In this document: piece after piece, positions 49,460 to 62,576 of the stretch
Layout of the letters: each line of letters begins with the position of its first letter
Numbering within the stretch: position 1 is the stretch's first letter
Source of the DNA: Paragordius varius
Lineage: Eukaryota; Nematomorpha
Assembly: GCA_964247055.1 (NCBI GenBank)
Contig: OZ176050.1
Location: forward strand, 8,122,001 to 8,186,000
Reading direction: 5' to 3'
Length of the DNA: 64,000 nucleotides
Program-made: the position numbers and the translations under genes
The notes under the pieces: model-generated
Database searches by the model: none
What the model was told of the DNA's origin: nothing
The model's input: only the letters and a program-made list of their open reading frames with translations

Positions 49460-52400
49460 TAAGGTGACCAAACGTCCCGCTTTTGGCGGGACAATCTCGC
49501 TTTTTCACACTTTGTCCCGCATCCCGCTAGGTTTTTAAAATGTCCCGCTTTTTCACGATTATATAAAAAAATTTTATTTTAATACAATTAAATTTTTTTC
49601 CGTTTAAATTTTTTATCATTAAATATCTTTAAAATCTATAATTTTAAATTAAAATTTTTTATTTTTAAATTAAAAATATTTATTTTTTTCGAATTTATAA
49701 CATATGATTATACACTTTGCTTCCTACTACTACTGTCATCTTTATCAAAAAGCCAAGCTAATACCACAAATCTCTAGATTAAAAGACAAATTAATACCAC
49801 TAATCGGTAGCTTACACGTTTATTTCAGAAAATTAAAATATAATATTTACTATGCTGATACTTTAGTTTTATTACTTGGTAACATATCAAAAAGCCAAAT
49901 TAGTACCACAAATCGGTAGCTTAAAAGACAAATTGATACCACAAATCGGTACCTTACACGTTTATTCCAGAAAATTAAGGTAATATAATATTTATTATAC
50001 TAATAGTAGTTTATAAATATGAACACAAAAAGAGGTTGTAAGTTCAACGATGAATTAATGAAAGATTTTCCTTTTATCAAAAAAACGAAGAATGAATCCT
50101 CTGTTAAATGTCTTATATGCGAGGGGGAATTCACCCTAGCACATGGCGGCAAGCATGATATTACAAAGCATATGGAAACACAGAAACATAAAAAATGTTT
50201 AGTGGCGGCATCATCTTACAAATTGAGCGATTTTTTTCGAAAAACCGCTTTTGGAGAGGAAGAAAAAAATTTGGCACTAGCTGAGGGCGTGTTATCTTTT
50301 CACGCCGTTAATCACAATCATTATGGACTGTACCTCACAGGTTATTCCATAAAAAATTTACATGTGCCTGTACAAAGGTTGAAGCCATTGTGTGCAATGT
50401 CCTTTCGCCACATGCATTTTCTGAAATACAAAAACATTTGCTGAAATTAATTTCTTATCCCTATACTCTAATGCATCAAATCACCATGAAAAAAATTATT
50501 TCCCACCTTAATAAGATATTCTGTTTTAGAAACCGGAGTAAAAATTAAAACTTTAGATTTAATTTCTCTACCCGGTGAAAATTCCGAAATAATATTTACT
50601 TCAATCATGCATATTCTAGAAAAAATAATTTAAAAGACAAAATTATCCCATATTGTGCAGACAACACCAATACGAACTTTGGTGGAAAAGCAAGGAGGGG
50701 AACAAAAAATATTTTTCATAAATTAAGAGATAATCTTAATCAATACATTATTGGCGTTGGGTGTGCAGCGCATATAATACACAACGCTATTCAAACAGCT
50801 GCTGATTTGTTACCCCTAGATGTGGAAAATGTAGTTGTTAAAATATATTCCTATTTTTATATATACACGGTACGTTTGAAACGCTTAAAGAATTCTGTAA
50901 AAATGCAGAAGTTCAATAACAAAAAATGCTTGGATATTGTAAAACTCGTTGGTTAGCTTTTATGCCAGCTATCGAAAGAATTTTAAATATGTATGATCCT
51001 TCAAAACTTTTTTTTATCACAGGATAAATGTCCTACAACTCTAAAAAAGTTTTTTGAAAGGGATTCTTCAAAAATATGGTAATTCTTACATAATCAAGCT
51101 TCTCTCTTTCAAAATGTTATTAAATTTATAGATGGTGACAAAATTTCGGCAATCGAAGTAGCCAACGAAGTTATTAACCTAAAATTCCAATGTCAAGAAC
51201 GGTTAGAAAATAATTTTATACCATTAACCATCCGCAATATAAATTTAGAAAAACAAGGCTTAATAAATCGCCATCCTGTATCATATAAAAATGTTTTATA
51301 CAAACTGTAAAGATTATTTGGAAGACTGGACGACGCAATTCAATGAAATTGATCATTTTCATTGGATAACATTAAATCAGAATTTATTTGGTTCGATGTT
51401 CAAAGATCATTTGATTATATCTGCTTTCTCAAAAAGTAATCTTTCAGAAAATGATCTTTTTTCTGAAGTATCATTAGTTAAAAGATATATTAATAATGAA
51501 AAACTAATTATGGACAAAAGAAAAATATACAGTAGAAATGGTTGGAAATATTTCATCATTTTGAAGCCAACTATATTACATACAACAATTTTTTAAAAAT
51601 TGTGGAATTCGCACTATCTTTACCTGAAACCAACGCTGCTACTGAGCGCGTTTTTTCCACAGTGAATCAGGTGTGGATATCGGAAAAATCAAATTTAAAT
51701 GTTGAAACTTTGAAGGCCGTTTTATCTGTCAAATATAATTTGACAAATTCTTGTGAAGACTTCTATACAATATTTTAAAAAATGATGACAATCTGCTAAA
51801 ACGCATTCACTCAAACGAAAAATATACCAAAGAATAAAATATTATCTTATATTTATAAAGTTTTTATGTTAAAAAATAAACAAAATTACTTAAAATATTG
51901 TATAAGTCTTCATAATTTGTCAAATTATATTTGAACACATAAAATGGCTTTTATTCAACATTTAAATTTGATTCCGTGTCCTTACTTAATTTACTGTGGA
52001 AAAACGCGTTCAATAGCAGTGGTTCCAGGTAAAGATAATGCAAATTCTACAATTAAAATATTATTGTATGGAACATAATTTGTTTAAAAATGATTATTTT
52101 AACCATTTCTATCCTAAGTATTTTTTTCTGTTGTCCATAATATAAGTTTTCATTCAATATATTTATTTAATAATGAGACTTCATAAAAAGTGTCATTGTG
52201 CACCGTCTTGTCTTCCAAATAATCGTTTCTGTTTGAATAAAATATTTTTATATTCTGGCTATTCATTGAGACTTGTTTTTCTGGATGCTTTATAATATTG
52301 CGATTAGGTAATGGTATAAAATTATTTTCTAAACTTTTTGGACTTGGAATTTTGACCTTTGTCATGTGATAAAAAATAGGATTCTAGGAGATCACATTTT

Positions 52401-52869
52401 TATAAATATTTCAATCGCTGGAAAAAGAGCTAACCAACAGTTCTACAATATCCAAGCATTTTAACATCTATATTTTCCACAAGGGGTAACAAATCAGTAG
52501 CTGTTTGAATAGCGTTGTTCTGCCAATAATGTTTTGATTTAGATTATTCGCTTAATTGTTAAAAATATTTTGTGTGCCGCTTTTTGCATCACCCAGCGCA
52601 CTTTGTGATGATTTCGTCTTTATTATTTTTTTGTGGAATATTACAATCACTTCACCCTTTGTTCGTGCACATGTAAATTTATTGAATAAGGTACAAACAA
52701 CCTGTAAGGTACAAATTTTTTTATATTTATAATATATTTGTGATAAAAATAAATAAATATTACAATAAATTTTTTGTATAAAAATTTTTGGTTGTACCCC
52801 CCAATGACCCCCCCCCCTTTCCTTCTCAGATTTGTCCCGCTTTTTCCTTCAAAAAATCTGGTCACCTTA
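49460..52869 (+). mobile_element. hAT transposon, complete ends, foldback-rearranged
   Basis: Ends TAAGGTGACCA and TGGTCACCTTA are inverted, and the 8-bp duplication GGTATATG is exact (49452-49459, 52870-52877). Repeated GTCCCGC motifs lie at both ends. On the plus strand 50019-50444 encodes a BED-type finger (CLICEGEFTLAHGGKHDITK with H..H) and transposase start, and 51291-51778 the middle and C-terminal dimerisation region (LSLPETNAATERVFSTVNQV). Many breaks. The right quarter (about 52150-52560) carries the same transposase segments again on the minus strand (DYLEDKTVHND, FYEVSLLNKYIE versus DYLEDWTTQFN, FSEVSLVKRYIN), with internal deletions. Confidence 0.9.
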
Positions 52870-52877
52870 GGTATATG

Positions 52878-53526
52878 TGAAAATAAAAACGAATAACATT
52901 TTGGATAATGTGTTGTAGGCATCCATTAAGAAATAAATAAATTTTAATGTGCTTTTTGCAATTAATACAGTCAGCGAACCTGGGATAACGATAACCATAA
53001 AAATTTATTGTCCTCAAAGACAATCTTTTAACAAAACCTCAAGAATTCCAGCTATATTGCTGTGTAAAAGTAATATCTTTATTTTAAAATAGAATCGTTT
53101 CGCAAATATACGTGTACGTTCGCTGGTAAAATGTAATTATATTAAGCATTCCAAAGTAAATTAATAACATCCTTAACCATAATATACTTTTATTTGCCTG
53201 TTACATTGGCGATATTAAAGTCAAAAGAAAGGCGGCAAATAATTTGGGGTGAGGATTTTTTTACAAATTTACGTTTTTTAAAAAAAATATGTGCTTAAAA
53301 GGCTAAAGAAAGCAAATTTTCAAATTTGCCCAATTCTTTTAATTCGTTTTAGGAGATTTGAACTTTCTTTCCAAAAGTGTTAATATAAAAACAAATATCA
53401 TTTTTTTAGTCAGATCAAATATAAATTTGAATCATCTAAAGACCTAATGGTTTTAATGTTTGATCATAACTGTTGTTTATGAGTACCATCGTGAAAAAAG
53501 TCCTTTTTAAAAAACTTGAATATATA
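52878..53526. other. Intergenic, no gene recognised
   Basis: AT-rich between two mobile elements; nothing supported. Confidence 0.4.
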
Positions 53527-54502
53527 CCATTTCCCAGTCAATCGAAACATTTTCCCAGTCAATAAAAACATTTTCCCAATCAATAAAAACATATTGTCAG
53601 TTAAAAAAAAGGGTTTTATTTTTAATAAAAAACAAAATAAGATAAAATAACTTTTAAGCATAGAGAGCACACTAATAAGGATATTATTTTTAAGAAAAAC
53701 ACAGTTAATGAATGACAATTTTTTTTATTAGCCAATTATCAACGACTTATTCTTAAAAATTATATTTTATAAACTGGAGGAGCATTTTATAGTTTTTAAT
53801 ATATTATTAAGAAAATATTTAATATTTTTTTATTTTATCGTTGGTTCGCATTAATAATCGGGCTGACCTATAAAATTTATAGTGTCAGATGAAATAATAA
53901 AAAAATATACTATTTTCATCTCAAATCGGTCATTTAACATTTCAAATCGGATTTCAAACATGTAAAGTTTGTAGATAAAATACTGTCAGAAAAGAACATT
54001 TAAACAAAAAATATTTTTTAAATGCAAAATGAAAAGGATATTTGACTAAAAGATAAATATATTATATAAATTAGGGTGAAGTTGCAGATGAAATCCAATT
54101 CGAAGGTTAAATGACGCATTTGAGATAAAAATGGTATATTTTTATATTATTTCATCCGTAACTCTAGATTTTAAAGTTAGTCCCGTTTATAAATGCTAAC
54201 CATTGATAAAATAAAAAGTTTATTAAATATCTTCTTAAATATATCTCAAAAACCATAAAATAATCCAGTTAATAAAATATAACTTTTAAAGAATAAGTGA
54301 TTATTGATTTTGTATTGGCTAATAAAAAAATTGTTATTCAATAATGTGTTTTTTCAAAAAATAATTTCCTTATTAGTGAGCTCTTAATGTTTAAAAGTTA
54401 TTTTTATATCTTATTTTGATATTTATTATCAAAAATAAAACCGTTTTTATTGGAGATAATGTTTTTATTGACTGGGAAAAGGTTTCGATTGACTGGGAAT
54501 GG
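53527..54502. mobile_element. Palindromic foldback MITE, about 0.98 kb
   Basis: Left CCATTTCCCAGTCAATCG and right CGATTGACTGGGAATGG are inverted. Homology between arms continues almost to the centre near 54000, so the whole element can fold into one hairpin. The left end has three tandem copies of a unit of about 21 bp containing TTTTCCCAGTCAATAAAAA; the right end has two. No ORF. Confidence 0.8.
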
Positions 54503-54549
54503 GTAAACATCATTTTATTATAATATTCACCTTTATATAAAACATCTTT

Positions 54550-54960
54550 CCGACCTGAATACAACACATTTATTTTAAAGCATTCAATTCAAATTGGGTC
54601 TGGGTACCCCAGGCTTCTACAAATATTTCAAAAAATATGGAATGTATTGAAACAATTTCAAAAATTTGTGCTTATATATCATTGATCCACCGAAAAATTA
54701 AAAAATATTCATTCAAAATGTTTTTATATATTTTATTTATAAGAAAACTTGAAGGTTAAAATTTAAACAACATGATGTATTTATTAACTAAATATAAAAA
54801 TAATGCAAAACCATTCTTCTGTTATTGATGTTAGATGTGATTTTTTAAAAAATTAAATTTAATTTTCGCCTTATAATGAAAAAAAACACTATATTCCGTA
54901 AAAAGCTGTATAATAAAAATGGCATCAAAGTAGTTTAATATTGAACTTTTTTCAAAACTA
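54550..54960. repeat. Partial copy of the TTAA-palindrome family
   Basis: Contains AATACAACACATT, CAATTCAAATTGGGT and ATGGCATCAAAGTAGTTTAAT, matching parts of the nested elements at 60568-62576. Ends not resolved. Confidence 0.55.
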
Positions 54961-55039
54961 TTATATTTAAATTATGGGTTATTTATATAATTTTTATCAG
55001 CATATAAACATAAATTTAAATTGCAACTCATTTTTCATT

Positions 55040-56650
55040 CCTATATGCTTTTTGTTTAGCATTCTTACTGCGTTCGGATCTATGATGGACTTTCACCGAA
55101 TAAAACCAAATTGATTACCCTCTAGGCTAACCATTTTTCTCATTCGTTTCTCTAGTAATTTCTCAAATAACTTAATTGTATGCGACATCAATCTTATCCC
55201 TCTGTAAATGTTACAATCATTTATATCTCATTTACCCTTGAAAATGGGAAAAGTGAAACTCTCCTTTCATTCGGTTGGTATCATACCCGTAATAACTATT
55301 TTATTAAAATATCCGTTAAAAATTCAATTCCTTTCTCTATAATTATTTTCCAACAGTTTATGTTAATGTTGTTTGGACCTGCAGCTTTATTTATAGACAT
55401 CTCTTCTAACCTGGACTTCTTCTTTAGTTATAAATATGCGCAGATACATCCGGTGTTTCGGGTAAATTCGTTTCACTGACACCCAATTCAAGGTGGAAAT
55501 AATCTTTCCATTACTTCAAATTTTTCTCTTCCTCAACGAATAATATACGTTTTTGTCTTTTAGAGGCGGTCGCGTAAGGTGCAAGTCCAGCTTTCTTCTG
55601 TGTTCGAGCAATTTTAAAAACTTTGTTTGTACTTTACTTACTGTTTAACTCCTCATATAGTGATTCCGTTTTTCTTTTTGAACATTCTCACAAGCCCTTT
55701 AAGTTCCTTATTAATCCTTTGATATTTTTCTTTGTCTACCTGGTGGGTAAACCTCCACATTTTAGAAGCTTTACTTTTCTCTCGCGATTTCAAAATTATT
55801 CTTTTGTTTTTCAGCCATGCCTCTCTATACACCGATTTCTACCACCTTTCATTCCATACACCCTAACTCTCGCCTATCTAATTGTTTTAGCCACCTGAGT
55901 CCAAACACTTTCTGGATCGCTGTTCCTGTCTAGTATGGCTACCGTTTCTACAAATCTTTCTTTACTGTTTCTTAAGGAATCCCATTTAATTAACTTCAAG
56001 CGCGATAAGCTTATGCTTTTTAACATTTATTGGATATCTGTCATATACCACATAATTAAATTATGTTGAGCACTAATCTGAAGGTTAGGCATGACTTTGC
56101 AGTCCACAACACTTTAAAGACTTTCGCGGTACAAGGATATAATCGATTTGTGACTTCTTATTTCCAATTTCGTAGGTAATTAAATGGTTATCCCTTTTAG
56201 TAAAAAAGCTATTTATAGCTAGGTTATATGATTGAGCAATTTTAATAATTCATTTCCAACCCCGTAACCTTTCCTGCCATGCCAAGGTTCAAAACCTCTT
56301 CCATTTTGTCCCATATGCCCATTGAAATCACCACATATGATTTCAAGGTCTTTCTTTATGAAATCATTTCTCCGTATAAATCATAACTATCCTTGTCCGG
56401 TTTAGTCAACCCTATTTGGGGAACATAAACGCTAAAGATGCTTTTGTTTAACATAATACTTATAATTCTACTGTCATCACAAGAAATTTACGTTTTTATC
56501 CTCATAGTTTCAACTAATTCATATAGCTTACTTCTTAACGAACCAAATTTTATACTGGAAAAACACACACTACAACATTCTTTATCCTTATTGGCCCCTA
56601 CCTCCGTGCAGCAATTGGTTGGGTCTGGCCTCCAAGCTTTACAAACAAAT
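55040..56650 (-). mobile_element. Second copy of the RTE-like LINE, including endonuclease part
   Basis: 55040-56030 is nucleotide-similar to 31400-32390 (RT fingers and upstream linker) with many indels. Beyond it, 56080-56650 encodes on the minus strand pieces of the APE-type endonuclease: ICGDFNGHMGQNGRGFEPWH with GRKGYGVGNEL, and SIFSVYVPQIGLTKPDKDSY. The C-terminal half of RT is missing. Heavily broken. Confidence 0.82.
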
Positions 56651-57220
56651 ATCATAACAAATAAAAATTCAATTAATAAGAATAATAATAGATAAAATAA
56701 AATAACACTAAAATATATAGTAACAATATATTAAATGAAAAAAAATCCAAAAAATGAAACGAAAAATAGATAAATATATATAATTCAGAATGAGGGATAA
56801 GAATTATGATTCGGAATGGTAATATAATTTAAATAAAACGAACAATAAAAAAATATTAAAGGTAACTTCGCGCCTTATGATTGAATGTATGAATTTTAAT
56901 ATAATTATTATTTAATAATAATAGCAATTCCAAATTTGACTGCTAAACTATTCTCTAAACTACCAAATAACTCATGATTCTCTTAATTAGTACGCTGTAT
57001 CACGCATTTATAAAGAAAAATATCCATAAATGTTAATATAAAAAATGTAATTATCCCCTTAATTGATACGTTTTCAAACAAATTGTGAACTATTTCATAT
57101 TTCGCTCCGTGCTTAGAATATTGGGACAAAGCAATAATTAAGCAATTATTAAGTTTTAATTGTAAACAAATCACAAAACATATTATTATGATATTTATTT
57201 TTGCAAACCTTTTATCCAGC
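56651..57220. other. ALG3 3' flank
   Basis: AT-rich. TTTATT at 57194-57199 provides the minus-strand AATAAA for ALG3. The minus-strand frame at 56983-57285 overlaps the true last exon in another frame and is not considered real. Confidence 0.5.
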
Positions 57221-60200
57221 TTAAAGCTGTTTTTTATTATATAATAGTTTATTAGGAAATAATGATCCATATAATAATATTCCATGACAAGCGGTTAAAA
57301 GTAATGAACTAAATTTTGTAGATGGATATACGTTCCAACAATATTCAATTGCAAGCCAAAATATGAATCTATTAAATGAAAAAAATGATGAATTGAGGTT
57401 TAATTTAAAAAAACAAATGTTAAAGATTTGAAAAAAAAAGAATTAAAAAATATGTCTAAAAAATTATTGGTTAAAAAACATGGACAAAATATTTGGTTTT
57501 TACGGTTTCAATATTTGCATCAAATTCTTTGAGATCAAACAATAGTCAGTTTCCACAAAGGTTCTCATAGATATCTGACCATTTTTATTATTTGTAATCA
57601 TAGTTTTTGTGTCTGGGCGAAATTTAAATCTATTCTGATTTTTTATCAAATCATTTTTGCTAGAATTTTGTATGGGACTTTGTTGAAATAACGTGTTGTA
57701 CAATGCTACAGCATTGTTTAAGGGGTTTTTCGGAAACGGTCCGCACAATGGATTCAAATGTATTAATAAGGGCAACGTATAGTAATACCATGTAAAAAAT
57801 TGGTAGTGAAGAGATCGCGCAAAACATATTCCGCAAAGATTGCATGTAAACATGGCCCACACAAAATCTATGAAAACAAAATTTTTGTTTTAATGAAAAA
57901 AATATTTAATAATAAGGTATCGTATCTATATGCTTAATGTATCAGTTTTTTCTTACTCTATACGATTTCACAATAAATAGAGTTCAATCATAAAAAATAA
58001 TCATGAAACAGAATGTTAAGCTACTCTTCCGCAAAAGAGAATTATCTTTCTATTTAAAATATTTATAAAAATTTTTTATATTAAAACCAAGTTTTATTAG
58101 ATTTGTGTGCCTTTATAAATATAGATGGAAGAAGTTTATTTTATAAAATTCCTACACAAAAGTCGAATTATAAACCATGGCTAATTTAACTAAATTTGTA
58201 AAAATTTAAAAATAAAATTCATTAATTAAATTTTATTAATAAGACATAAAGTAATAATTAAATACAAAATAAAATATTTTTTGTTTTCATATGCAAACTC
58301 ATCAACTAGAGCAAACTTATTAAATATTTTAATTACCTATTGGATCTACATAATGTGGCTTTACCAGATTTTCCCATAATAACTTGAGATCAGATGCATT
58401 TTTAGCGCGAAGTGGTGGCCAATATTTGCTTAATAAAATAAATACACAAAACGATTATATATATAAACGAAAACATATAAACATCTTTTACAGCAATTTT
58501 TTTCATTAACCTTATTATTAATTAAAATAATTTAATTCATACACAAAAAAGTAAGTCATCCTTTTAGGGTCAAACAAATATCTGATTCGTATATATATAA
58601 ATATACCCAAAAACCTTCCATGACACAAAAAATAGATATGTCAAACAGGATAGGTGTAAAACTAATAATGCGATATGGAATGTTGAATTGGAAAATATTT
58701 CAATTCCAATCCACCTCCAATTGACGGTCCATGTGAAATCGAATTGACGACCAAAATTAAAGGCTTGCTTTAAGTAATTTGCTGCATTTGTGTGGGATCC
58801 CATCAAAAATGGCATGGCAATAATGACCTGAAAATATATATATGCAGGTAACAAAAAAAGCAAATTATTGCTTTTAGTATCGTTGGTAAAAAATATGAAT
58901 CTGACATTCTATGCTATGTCTTTTATGAATAGATAGATATCATAATTAATAATTTGGATATAAAATATTAGGATTGAAGCTTGTAATTATAACCATAAAA
59001 ATAATTATTCTAGCCATATTATTGTTATATAATATATTTTTTTTGTATTAATATGCGTGTTGGTTTTAAAAAAATTTTGTGTAATGGAATAAATATTGTA
59101 TAGTTAACCTAATGGATGATTAAAATCAAAGGTTCCTAATATGCGGCGCTATAAAACTTTATATGCCACAAAAAATGGAAGCTCAGTGATTCTTAAACGA
59201 AATTCCCTAATAAGTCTATTCAATTGGAAACAAGCAAAAATTGTTACAATGTGTTTGCATTTTTTTGTTTGAAATATAATATTTATAGATACCCATCAAT
59301 ATTCTAATGCGGCCCGCGAATTCATTTGTGTTTAACACCTCTGATTTAAATATAATAGTCGTAATCAACGCAGATAAAAATTTTAAGGTTTAATTTTAGT
59401 TCATCTAATTTTTTTTAAATGCAAAAAGTTAATGTAAGAGTTATATAAATAATACAAAATAAGAAAAATCTTACCTGAACCAGAAACATAATTAAAGAAG
59501 ATAATATTAGACCAAAAAATCCCTGACTGATTAACGTAAAAACCATATATGCCGGTGCATATAACAAAATATTCATTTTGATTGATAAGGCAACGCTAAA
59601 ATTATTATATAAATACCTGAAAAGTATTGGGGACAAAACGCGATATATTTTTATTTTATTACTTTCGATTTCAACTGATTTGGACTGTAAAGTCTGCAAA
59701 AAGGTGTAAAGTGATAGGTGTAAAAATAAGATTGCAATGGGATCATTGAATAATCTTAAAATAAATATGGAATGGATTCGATGGGATGTGAGAGTACAAA
59801 TCAATAATACATAGGCCGGAAAAATCTAACATATAATAAAGGGTTACTCTTAAAAGATTCTTATATATAGCATAGACAACAAATAAATTTATGATATAAA
59901 TAAAAATAAATATAGTCTGGGCATTTGCTATACTGATTCCATTGTGGGTTAATTTGTATAAAACGGTATAGAAATATAAAAATCCTGCTGGATAACTAAA
60001 ATAAACACAAAATAATACACGCACGGTCCGGTTGATCCTTTTATTAATGTATAATCTCTAACTCCATTTATAAAAAGGTTTATATGCTCCATGTATGTGG
60101 TCCAATCGATTTCAGTATCTAAAAATAACTTTTTTTCAATACATTTGATGCGTTTTATTATAATATTACATAAAATCAATTCAAGAAAGAGTAAAATTGC

Positions 60201-60378
60201 ACAATAAAGCCAATAATATTTTTGAAAACGTGCTTCTGTTTTCATTGCTTTCGCCGTATGTTTTTATATAGTTGCGATATTGTCGGGCATTATAAAATAA
60301 AATTTTATAATCAAACATTAGTATAATTATAGGATATAGTCGATTGGATTTACCTGTAAATGCCAAATATATCTTCAT
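57221..60378 (-). CDS. ALG3: Dol-P-Man:Man5GlcNAc2-PP-Dol alpha-1,3-mannosyltransferase
   Basis: ER-lumenal enzyme of N-glycan precursor assembly. Minus-strand exons: 60378-60354, 60247-60019, 59995-59848, 59825-59475, 58827-58607, 58428-58337, 57867-57747, 57368-57221; phases agree and total 444 residues (human 438). Landmarks: [102 protein letters not shown] and [18 protein letters not shown]. Two introns are only 23 and 22 nt; the rest are 106-647 nt. The first exon (25 nt) is tentative, as ATG 60245 could be the start. A hAT MITE sits in the 647-nt intron. Confidence 0.94.
59127..59343. mobile_element. hAT-type MITE, 217 bp, inside ALG3 intron
   Basis: Ends CAAAGGTTCCTAATATGCGG and, reverse-complemented, CAGAGGTGTTAAACAC. 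GC-rich GCGGCGC and GCGGCCCGC lie subterminally. Flanks ATTAAAAT and ATTTAAAT differ by one base. Looser than the other MITEs. Confidence 0.5.
59826..59847 (-). other. 22-nt intron in ALG3
   Basis: Minus strand GT...TGTTAG. Splicing joins YKNLLR to [20 protein letters not shown]; reading through continues in the wrong frame. The shortest intron in the window. Confidence 0.9.
59996..60018 (-). other. 23-nt intron in ALG3
   Basis: Minus strand GT...TTTTAG. Splicing gives [12 protein letters not shown], matching GDTGPLVYPAGF of the family. Donors 2 or 6 nt upstream lose either the frame or the V-Y. Confidence 0.92.
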
Positions 60379-60409
60379 TTTATTTCATACTTGTATTTAT
60401 ATAAACTTA

Positions 60410-60567
60410 TCATTATATCCCTAGAAGTCAACTCGACCCCGGACGCAACTAGACGGCTGTCACTGAACCACCATTGACTGGTGTATGGAAGGGCAGCAAG
60501 GGACGTCTTTTGTGGACAGTGGCGACATGGGTCTGCTACACCCTTTTCTTGATACACCTTGATAATG
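60410..60567. repeat. GC-richer island of unknown origin
   Basis: About 150 bp with much higher GC than its surroundings, next to the nested palindromes. The minus strand is open (CRHCPQKTSLAALPYTSQWW, then FSDSRLVASGVELTSR). It could be a repeat fragment, possibly SINE- or transposon-derived; no tRNA-like boxes were identified. Confidence 0.35.
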
Positions 60568-62576
60568 TTAACACTTGGATACAACACCATTTCAGTCCTT
60601 CGATTCAAATTGGGGTAATTGGATAGTCCAGAACTGTTTAAAATTAAATTCTTTAAAAATGTGGAACAAAATTTTGCTTTTATATAGCATTAATGAACCG
60701 AAGTATTATAAAAATTTTATTCAAAAATACTTGATATTACTTATTTTAAGTTAAAACCAAAAGGTAGTCAACGTGAACAGTTCAATGGAAAAATTGGAAA
60801 ATAATACAAAATAAACCGCTTTTTTATCTCTATCAATTTTAATTTAAATAAAAAATTAGCTTAATTTTACCCTTAAAATTAACACTTATTCGAATTGGGG
60901 TATCTAAATACCCCCGACAATATTTAAGTTGATATTTATAAAAAATACTGAATGAAACCGTTCCAATTTTAATATATGCTCTTATAATAAAAATTATATA
61001 AATAAACCATTATTTAAAAAATTTAAATTTGAAAAAAAGTTGCATATCAAACTAGTTCGACGCCATTTTTATTTTGCAACAACTTTGCAAAATATCGTGT
61101 GTATTTAACACCTCGATTCAAATTGGGGTATCTAAATACCCCAGACTAAATCCAAATTAGGATTTTTAAAAAACTACTGAAGGAAACGGTTCCAATTTAA
61201 ATATATGCTTCTATCCTGATTAAAATTATATAATTATGCCAAAAGATCTTGATAAAATTTTGTTTTGAAAAAAAAGTTCCATCTCAAACTACTTCGACGC
61301 CATTTTTATTTTACAAAATTTTTGCAAAATATCGTCTTCTTTTAATTTTAAGGGTAGAACTAAAACTAAATTTTAATATAAATTACATTTAACATTGATA
61401 TAAATAGAAAAAGCGGTTTATTTTGTAGTATTTTTTAATTTTACCATTTGACACATGTCACGTTGACGAAATTTTTACCTCTCGGTTTTAGCTTAAAATA
61501 AGTTATATCAAGTATTTTTGAATAAATTTTTTTATATATTTAGGTTTATTAATGTTATATGAGTGCAAAATTTTGCATGGCTTCGATTGCTTCCATACTT
61601 TTTGAAGTATTTGATTTTAAACAGGCCTGGGGTATCCAACAACCCCAATTTGAATCGAAGGGCTAAAATGAGTGTGTTGTATCCAAGTGTTAATTTTAAG
61701 GCTAAGATTAAAGCTAATTTTTATCACATCTAGCATTGATAGAAATATAAAAAGTGGTTAATTTTGTATTACTTTCAAATTTAGCTAAAGCACATTTGTC
61801 ATGCTTTTTACCTTTTTTACCTTAAAATAAGTAATATCAAGTATTTTTCAGAGACTTTTTTATATATTTTGGTTAATTAATATTATATAAATGCAATATG
61901 CACGTTTATTACATTAATGAACCAAAATATATAAAAAATTTCATTCAAAAATCTTTGGTATTACTTATTTTTAGCTAAAACCTCAAGGTAAAAATTTAGT
62001 CAACGTGACATGTGGGCCTTAGCTAAATTTAAAAATAATACAAAGTAAACCATTTTTTATTTTTCTATCAATATTAGAGATTAAGAATTAAAAATAGCTT
62101 TCATTTTAGCTTTAATATCAAATAAATACCATATTTTGCAAAAATATTGTAAAATAAAAATGGCGCCGAAGTAGTTTGATATGGAACTTTTTTTTAAAAC
62201 CAAATTTTATTTATATATTTTACCTTATTTATATATTTTAATTAGGATGGAACCAAATATATAAATTGGGACCACTTCTTTCAGTAGTTTATAAATATAA
62301 ATTTAAATATAGTTTGGAGTATGTAGATACCTCAATTAATCGGATTAAAGGAAGACGATATTTTAAATTTAAAATAAATGGCGACGAAATAGTTTGACAT
62401 GGAACTTTTTTTTCAAAGGAAATATATTATTTAGATATTTTGGCATATTTATATATTTTTTATTTAATAGAAGCATAAATTTAAATTGGGACCGTTTCCT
62501 TCAGTAGTTTTTCAAAAATCCTAAATTAAATTTTGTCTGGGGTGTTCAGATACCATAATTTGAATCGTTGTGTTAA
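60568..62576. mobile_element. Nested TTAA-flanked palindromic MITEs
   Basis: Outer clear element: TTAACACTTGGATACAACAC at 60568 and its inverse ending GTGTTAA at 61693, so body CACTTGG...CCAAGTG with TTAA on both sides. Further left ends TTAACACTTATTCGAATTGG (60879) and TTAACACCTCGATTCAAATT (61105) and a right end at about 62576 (TTGTGTTAA) show two or more related copies inserted into one another. All share TTCAAATTGGGGTATC / TAAATACCCC and ATGGCGCCGAAGTAGTTTGA-like blocks in both orientations. TTAA duplication is typical of piggyBac-like or Kolobok-like elements; no transposase is present. Confidence 0.75.

Noticed and set aside
57500-57746. Long frame after the ALG3 exon, ending at 57500
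   Set aside because: A donor at 57746 in the right phase leads to an exon at 57368-57221 encoding the conserved ALG3 end ([11 protein letters not shown]); the longer frame has no homology.
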